From positions 310,001 to 374,000 of the forward strand of contig CANMVY010000001.1 of NCBI GenBank assembly GCA_947501265.1: 64,000 nt of DNA. The letters are read 5' to 3'. The notes under the pieces were generated by a model. The model was not told where the DNA came from, did not search any database, and saw nothing but the letters and a program-made list of their open reading frames with translations. The position numbers were made by a program, and so were the translations under genes. Each line of letters begins with the position of its first letter. The stretch's first letter is position 1. Below, in pieces: positions 60,508-64,000 of the stretch. The DNA is from Bacteroidota bacterium (lineage in GTDB: Bacteria > Bacteroidota > Bacteroidia > UBA7662 > CANHCV01).

Positions 60508-60855
60508 AAAAGAATGAAAAAAGAATGGGTGTGTTTGCAACATTTTACACCCTTCAGTTGTCTATACAACAATCGATGTCCAGCTTGGAATTCATTCTTG
60601 ATTTATGTTGGTCGTAGTTGTGTGTTTTTCAAGGTCCCACTTCGGTGGGACTTTGTGTTTTGAGATGAATTGGGGACCAAAAAAAATTGCAGAAAATAGA
60701 ATTTAACGGGGATCAACATCATGGCTGAGTTTTAGATTCTGCAGGAATCCGAAAGGTTGCTGAATGGCAAACCATTCATTAAGCCTTGTTTCCAAAGTTG
60801 ATTCAAAAAAATGAAAACTTTGATTATTTGAACTTCACTATTCTAAAATCCCCAC
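60508..60855. other. Gene-poor gap with hairpins
   Basis: This stretch of about 350 bases between murF and the 44-aa gene has no convincing coding frame. It holds an 11-bp GC-rich hairpin with a TTCG loop (60631-60654) and a weaker 7-bp inverted repeat (TGAATGG / CCATTCA, 60761-60778). It may contain a small RNA or only a 3' end; nothing else is recognised. Confidence 0.5.
60631..60654 (+). terminator. UUCG-loop hairpin in the murF upstream gap
   Basis: GTCCCAC TTCG GTGGGAC, with the stem extendable by CAAG/TTTG using one G-U pair on the plus strand, then a T-rich run. It is very stable and terminator-like; its gene is not identified. Confidence 0.45.
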
Positions 60856-60990
60856 TCACAGAATCATCTCCAACAAACCTTTCCCCAATACCAACCACAA
60901 AATCCCCTTGATTAAAAAGAAGAAAAACCCAACCCAGCCCAATCGCTTAAGCCATCCTCGAAATCCTTTCTTACCTGGTTGCTCTTCCAT
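60856..60990 (-). CDS. 44-residue membrane microprotein
   Basis: This short frame has a basic, hydrophilic start (EEQPGKKGFRGWLKRLG). One transmembrane helix follows (about residues 18-38, WVGFFFFLIKGILWLVLGKG), then a short tail. It ends with TGA. The pattern, a basic N-terminus plus FFLIKG.LW, is one I associate with tiny unannotated Bacteroidota membrane proteins. A perfect TAGTTTTG box (61005-60998, minus) lies seven bases before the ATG, so it has its own promoter divergent from the peptidase gene. Function is unknown. Confidence 0.65.
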   Translation of the reverse strand: MEEQPGKKGFRGWLKRLGWVGFFFFLIKGILWLVLGKGLLEMIL

Positions 60991-60997
60991 GACATCA

Positions 60998-61005
60998 CAA
61001 AACTA
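60998..61005 (-). promoter_or_regulatory. -7 element (TAGTTTTG) of the 44-aa gene
   Basis: A perfect TAnnTTTG match on the minus strand, seven bases before the ATG at 60990. Confidence 0.5.
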
Positions 61006-61059
61006 AACAACTACCGCCACCTTCAAAAGTTTTCCGCCCCTGCATTCATCCCTTTACCT

Positions 61060-61067
61060 TATTTTTA
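61060..61067 (+). promoter_or_regulatory. -7 element (TATTTTTA) four bases before the peptidase start
   Basis: A one-mismatch TAnnTTTG box followed by CAAA and the ATG at 61072. It supports 61072 over the upstream frame opening at 60979. Confidence 0.5.
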
Positions 61068-61071
61068 CAAA

Positions 61072-63207
61072 ATGAAGAACTTTATCCTTTTCATCGCGCT
61101 CCTCCTCGGCGCATCCTTGCACGCCCAAGAACAACTCAGTATCCGCGACGCCGTTCTCGGCCTGCGCGACAAATACCGGCCCGATAACCTGCGCAACTTG
61201 CAGTGGATCAAAGGAATGGACGCTTTCTCCCAAACCGAAAAAACCGACTCCGGCTGGATCATCACCCTCACCGAAGTTCCTTCTTTCAAAAAGAACTTGG
61301 TAACCACCCTCAAAAAAATCAACGAAGCCGGAAAATTCACCGGGAAAGATGCCCTCGCCTCCATTCCTCCCATCACCTGGATTAATGCTGACGCCTTCGA
61401 ATTTTCCAAAGGCCTTCAACGTTACCAATTCACCCGCATCAACAACAACGTTTTGCTGGTCGCCTCCACTCCAGCCGATGCGGAACACCTTGAAACCGCT
61501 TCCAACGGATCCATCGCCTACGTGAAAGACAAAATCGTTCACATCGAAACCAAAGCTGGCCAGAAATGGACCGTGGGAAATCCGCAAATGACCAACGGAC
61601 AATCCGTTCACCGAAATGAATTCGGAATCGAAAAAGGATTGTTCTGGTCGCCAAACGGGCGATTTCTCGCTTATTATTCCATGGACGAGTCGCCTGTGGC
61701 CGATTATCCCGTTCCCAATTGGAGCACCACCCCCGCTACCGTTCAACAGGTGAAATACCCCATGGCCGGTCAGCCTTCCCACCGCGTTTCCCTCCTGGTT
61801 GTAGATGCTTCAACCGGAAAAGAAATCCGGGTGCAAACGGGCAATCCCGACGAGCATTACCTCACCAACATCAGCTGGGATCCTTCCGAAAAATTCGTGT
61901 ACATCTTCAAACTTAATCGCGAACAAAATCACCAGAAACTGAATCAATACGAAGCGGCTGACGGAAAATTTATCCGCACATTGCTGGAAGAAAAAGATGA
62001 AAAATATTCTGAACCTCTGCACGAAATTCATTTCGTGCCCAATGGAAAAGGGCAATTCATTCGATTGAGCCGGCAGGACGGTTACTCCCATTGTTACTTG
62101 CACGATGCTGCCGGTCAACTCATCAAGCAACTCACTAAAGGTCCTTGGGAAGTGCTTTCGTTCATCGGATTCGATGCAATGGGCAAACATTTCTACATCA
62201 CAGATAACCAAGGCGATTACCTCAGCACCTTCGCTCACAAAGTTTCTTTGGATGGAAGGATGTCGGCCACCAAACTCCCTTCTGGAACTCATGCCATCCA
62301 ATTTTCCCATTCGGGCAAGTACCTCATCGATCAATTCAACTCCATGAAAGATCCCATGGTGGTTTCAGTCCTTGATTTGAATGGAAAGGTCTTGAAAGAA
62401 CTGTTGCGCAGTGCCGATAAATTAGCCAACATAAAAACGGCCAACGTTCAATTGCTGAAGTTGAAGTCGGCCGACGGAAAGTTTGAACTTCCTGCCAAGT
62501 TGATGCTCCCCGCCAATTTCGATTCTGCCAAAAAATACCCAGTCATCGTTTATCTCTACGGAGGGCCGCACTTGCAACTGTTGAAAAACAGCTACCCTGC
62601 TTCCGGCAACCTTTGGTACGACTACATGACTCAGCAGGGATTCATTGTTTTTTCCATGGAAAACCGTGGAGCGGCCAATCGAGGAAAAGACTTCGAGCAA
62701 GCCACCTTCCGTCAGTTAGGGTCGGCCGAAATGGCCGATCAGCTTCAAGGGGTGGCTTACCTCAAATCCCTTCCGTACATCGATACCACCAAAATGGGCG
62801 TGCACGGATGGAGTTTCGGCGGATTCATGACGACCGGCTTGATGACCCGTTTCCCGGGTACGTTCCAGGTGGGCGTTGCCGGTGGACCGGTGATCAATTG
62901 GGAATGGTACGAAGTGATGTACACCGAGCGTTACATGGATAGCCCCAAGGAAAATCCGGAAGGATACAAATCCAACAACTTGATCAATTACGTGAAAAAT
63001 CTTCAAGGAGATTTATTGATGATCCACGGAACCCAAGACGATGTGGTGGTTTGGCAGCACAGTTTGAACTACTTGAAAAAATCGGTTGAAGAAGGAAAAC
63101 AGGTCGATTATTACGTTTATCCGGGGCATGCCCACAACGTAACGGGACCTGATCGGGTGCACTTGATGGATAAGATTTCGAGGTACTTTATCGAGAAATT
63201 GAAGTGA
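61072..63207 (+). CDS. Exported S9 peptidase, DPP-IV family
   Basis: The 711-residue protein has a signal peptide (about 1-17, ending LHAQ) and a DPP-IV-type beta-propeller (about 85-450; GLFWSPNGRFLAYYSMDES). A C-terminal alpha/beta hydrolase domain follows, with the nucleophile Ser in GVHGWSFGGFM, GTQDDVVVW (Asp) and PGHAHNV (His). It removes X-Pro or X-Ala dipeptides from exported peptides in the periplasm. The frame opens at 60979, but ATG 61072 fits the signal and promoter. Its stop overlaps the phosphorylase start by four bases. Confidence 0.92.
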   Translation: MKNFILFIALLLGASLHAQEQLSIRDAVLGLRDKYRPDNLRNLQWIKGMDAFSQTEKTDSGWIITLTEVPSFKKNLVTTLKKINEAGKFTGKDALASIPPITWINADAFEFSKGLQRYQFTRINNNVLLVASTPADAEHLETASNGSIAYVKDKIVHIETKAGQKWTVGNPQMTNGQSVHRNEFGIEKGLFWSPNGRFLAYYSMDESPVADYPVPNWSTTPATVQQVKYPMAGQPSHRVSLLVVDASTGKEIRVQTGNPDEHYLTNISWDPSEKFVYIFKLNREQNHQKLNQYEAADGKFIRTLLEEKDEKYSEPLHEIHFVPNGKGQFIRLSRQDGYSHCYLHDAAGQLIKQLTKGPWEVLSFIGFDAMGKHFYITDNQGDYLSTFAHKVSLDGRMSATKLPSGTHAIQFSHSGKYLIDQFNSMKDPMVVSVLDLNGKVLKELLRSADKLANIKTANVQLLKLKSADGKFELPAKLMLPANFDSAKKYPVIVYLYGGPHLQLLKNSYPASGNLWYDYMTQQGFIVFSMENRGAANRGKDFEQATFRQLGSAEMADQLQGVAYLKSLPYIDTTKMGVHGWSFGGFMTTGLMTRFPGTFQVGVAGGPVINWEWYEVMYTERYMDSPKENPEGYKSNNLINYVKNLQGDLLMIHGTQDDVVVWQHSLNYLKKSVEEGKQVDYYVYPGHAHNVTGPDRVHLMDKISRYFIEKLK

Positions 63208-64000
63208 GTTTCGCCCCTTCCGAAAAAATTTTGAATGAGGATGGGAGCATTTACCACCTTCATCTTCACCCGCACCAAGTTCCCGATACCATTTTATTGG
63301 TAGGAGATCCGGAGCGGGTTCCCAAGGTTAGTGCCTTATTCGATCAGGTTTCCGATCGCATCCACGCACGTGAGTTTCATACCCACCTCGGCCGCATTGG
63401 CACTACCGATTTAGCCGTTGTTTCCACCGGCATCGGCACCGATAACATCGATATCGTTTTGAACGAATTGGATGTCTTGGTGAATGAGGAGCGGGCTCAG
63501 CGCAAATCGCTTCGCATCATTCGGTTGGGAACCAGCGGAAGCGTGAACGAGACGTTGCCGGTGGGCACCTTGGTGTTTTCCGAATTTGCCATTGGCACCG
63601 AAGGGTTGATGAATTTTTACGATTGGGAGGCCGATGTTCAAGAAGAATCGTTGGCGGCGGCCTTTTCAATTCAGGTCGATAGCTTAAGCGGTGTGGCCTT
63701 GCCTTATGCGGTGGAAGCATCGTTAAATCATGAAAATTGGAGAAATCTGGCAGATGTTACCGGCATTACGGTCACCTGCAATGGATTTTACGCGCCTCAA
63801 GGCCGGCAAATGATGGCGCCAACGCGAACCAAAAACTTCCTGCAAGAGATGGCGCAATTCAGCTGGAACGACCGAAGAATTACCAATTTTGAAATGGAAA
63901 CATCTGGAATTCTAGGACTTTCCAAATTGATGGGTCATCGAGCAGCGAGTTTCAGTGCCATTTTAGCCAATCGGCAATTGGGAACGTTTCATCCCAACCC
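63204..64000 (+). CDS. Nucleoside phosphorylase (uridine phosphorylase-like), 3' partial
   Basis: The gene starts with GTG at 63204, overlapping the peptidase stop (GTGA), and runs off the right edge after about 265 codons. The visible part has LLVGDPERVPKVSALF, VSTGIGTDNIDIVLNEL, RLGTSGSVNETLPVGTLV and FEMETSGILGLSKLMGH. These are the phosphate- and nucleoside-binding blocks of the PNP/UDP family. It should release ribose-1-phosphate and a base from a nucleoside. The FEMET motif fits uridine phosphorylase rather than MTA phosphorylase. The C-terminal end is outside the window. Confidence 0.88.
   Translation, partial: MSFAPSEKILNEDGSIYHLHLHPHQVPDTILLVGDPERVPKVSALFDQVSDRIHAREFHTHLGRIGTTDLAVVSTGIGTDNIDIVLNELDVLVNEERAQRKSLRIIRLGTSGSVNETLPVGTLVFSEFAIGTEGLMNFYDWEADVQEESLAAAFSIQVDSLSGVALPYAVEASLNHENWRNLADVTGITVTCNGFYAPQGRQMMAPTRTKNFLQEMAQFSWNDRRITNFEMETSGILGLSKLMGHRAASFSAILANRQLGTFHPN

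Noticed and set aside
60118-60663. Plus-strand frame across the murF start
   Set aside because: It is antisense to murF, runs through the hairpin, and resembles no protein; the tail (60514-60663) has no protein-like pattern.
1-64000. tRNA, rRNA, CRISPR, insertion sequence, integrase or defence genes
   Set aside because: I looked through the gaps and coding regions on both strands and saw no cloverleaf, spacer-repeat array, transposase, recombinase or defence domain.

Overview
The window is a gene-dense piece of a Bacteroidota chromosome of the Flavobacteriia/Cytophagia type. This rests on several things seen in the sequence: a PorV/PorQ-like outer-membrane protein, two exported proteins with a C-terminal type IX secretion (T9SS) sorting domain, an LptD of Bacteroidota type, many signal-peptidase-II lipoproteins, and dozens of genes preceded by the Bacteroidota -7 promoter element TAnnTTTG with little Shine-Dalgarno signal. 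I see no rRNA, tRNA, CRISPR array, insertion sequence, integrase, phage gene or restriction/defence cluster. Almost everything is chromosomal housekeeping or envelope biology. Both ends cut through genes: a PorV/PorQ-like gene on the left and a nucleoside phosphorylase on the right.

Layout. 1-2.5 kb: an overlapping trio of PorV/PorQ-like protein, NHL-type lipoprotein and TrpF-like pseudoenzyme. 2.6-6.8 kb (-): T9SS-exported endonuclease I and LptD. 6.9-9.9 kb (+): amidase, MlaD-like MCE protein and a DUF7033/polysaccharide-deacetylase-like protein. 9.9-15.8 kb (+): dicarboxylate/amino-acid symporter, MBL-fold hydrolase, RqcH-like NFACT protein, then an orphan OppC-type permease coupled to a SpoIIE-type phosphatase. 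15.8-17.1 kb: a lone TfoX C-terminal domain and two small unknown proteins. 17.2-23.9 kb (-): amidohydrolase, asparaginase, NrnA and two FKBP lipoproteins, all overlapping. 24-25.1 kb (-): a CsgG/LpoB-like exported protein. 25.4-32.7 kb (+): HTH protein, cupin, OsmC, small membrane protein; then OdhB; an HMA-membrane protein; Fur; PurA; PabB. 32.8-36.4 kb (-): EttA, a 90-aa unknown, histidine kinase and response regulator in one overlapping operon. 36.6-42.3 kb: a 1915-residue T9SS cargo. 42.4-47.3 kb: DnaN, PpiD-like foldase, DUF3109, a Cys-rich small exported protein and a GH25 lysozyme. 47.3-54.8 kb: MsrB lipoprotein (-), VWA protein, a small unknown, solute-binding protein, PyrH-Frr, alpha/beta hydrolase and RlmD. 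54.8-60.5 kb: cold-shock protein, then (-) MenF, thioesterase, BtuF-like protein, CBS, PnuC and MurF. 60.5-64 kb: a gene-poor gap, a 44-aa membrane microprotein, a DPP-IV-like peptidase and a nucleoside phosphorylase.

The clearest unexplained pattern is regulatory. At eight genes a TAnnTTT(G/A) -7 box is followed by exactly four bases and then the start codon (9892, 13534, 19892-, 36408-, 45774, 49967, 60495-, 61072). A transcript starting at the usual distance from such a box would begin at or next to the start codon, so these genes look leaderless. The same logic resolves several start codons and supports a 44-aa microprotein at 60856-60990. I found no convincing new multi-gene defence or mobile system here.
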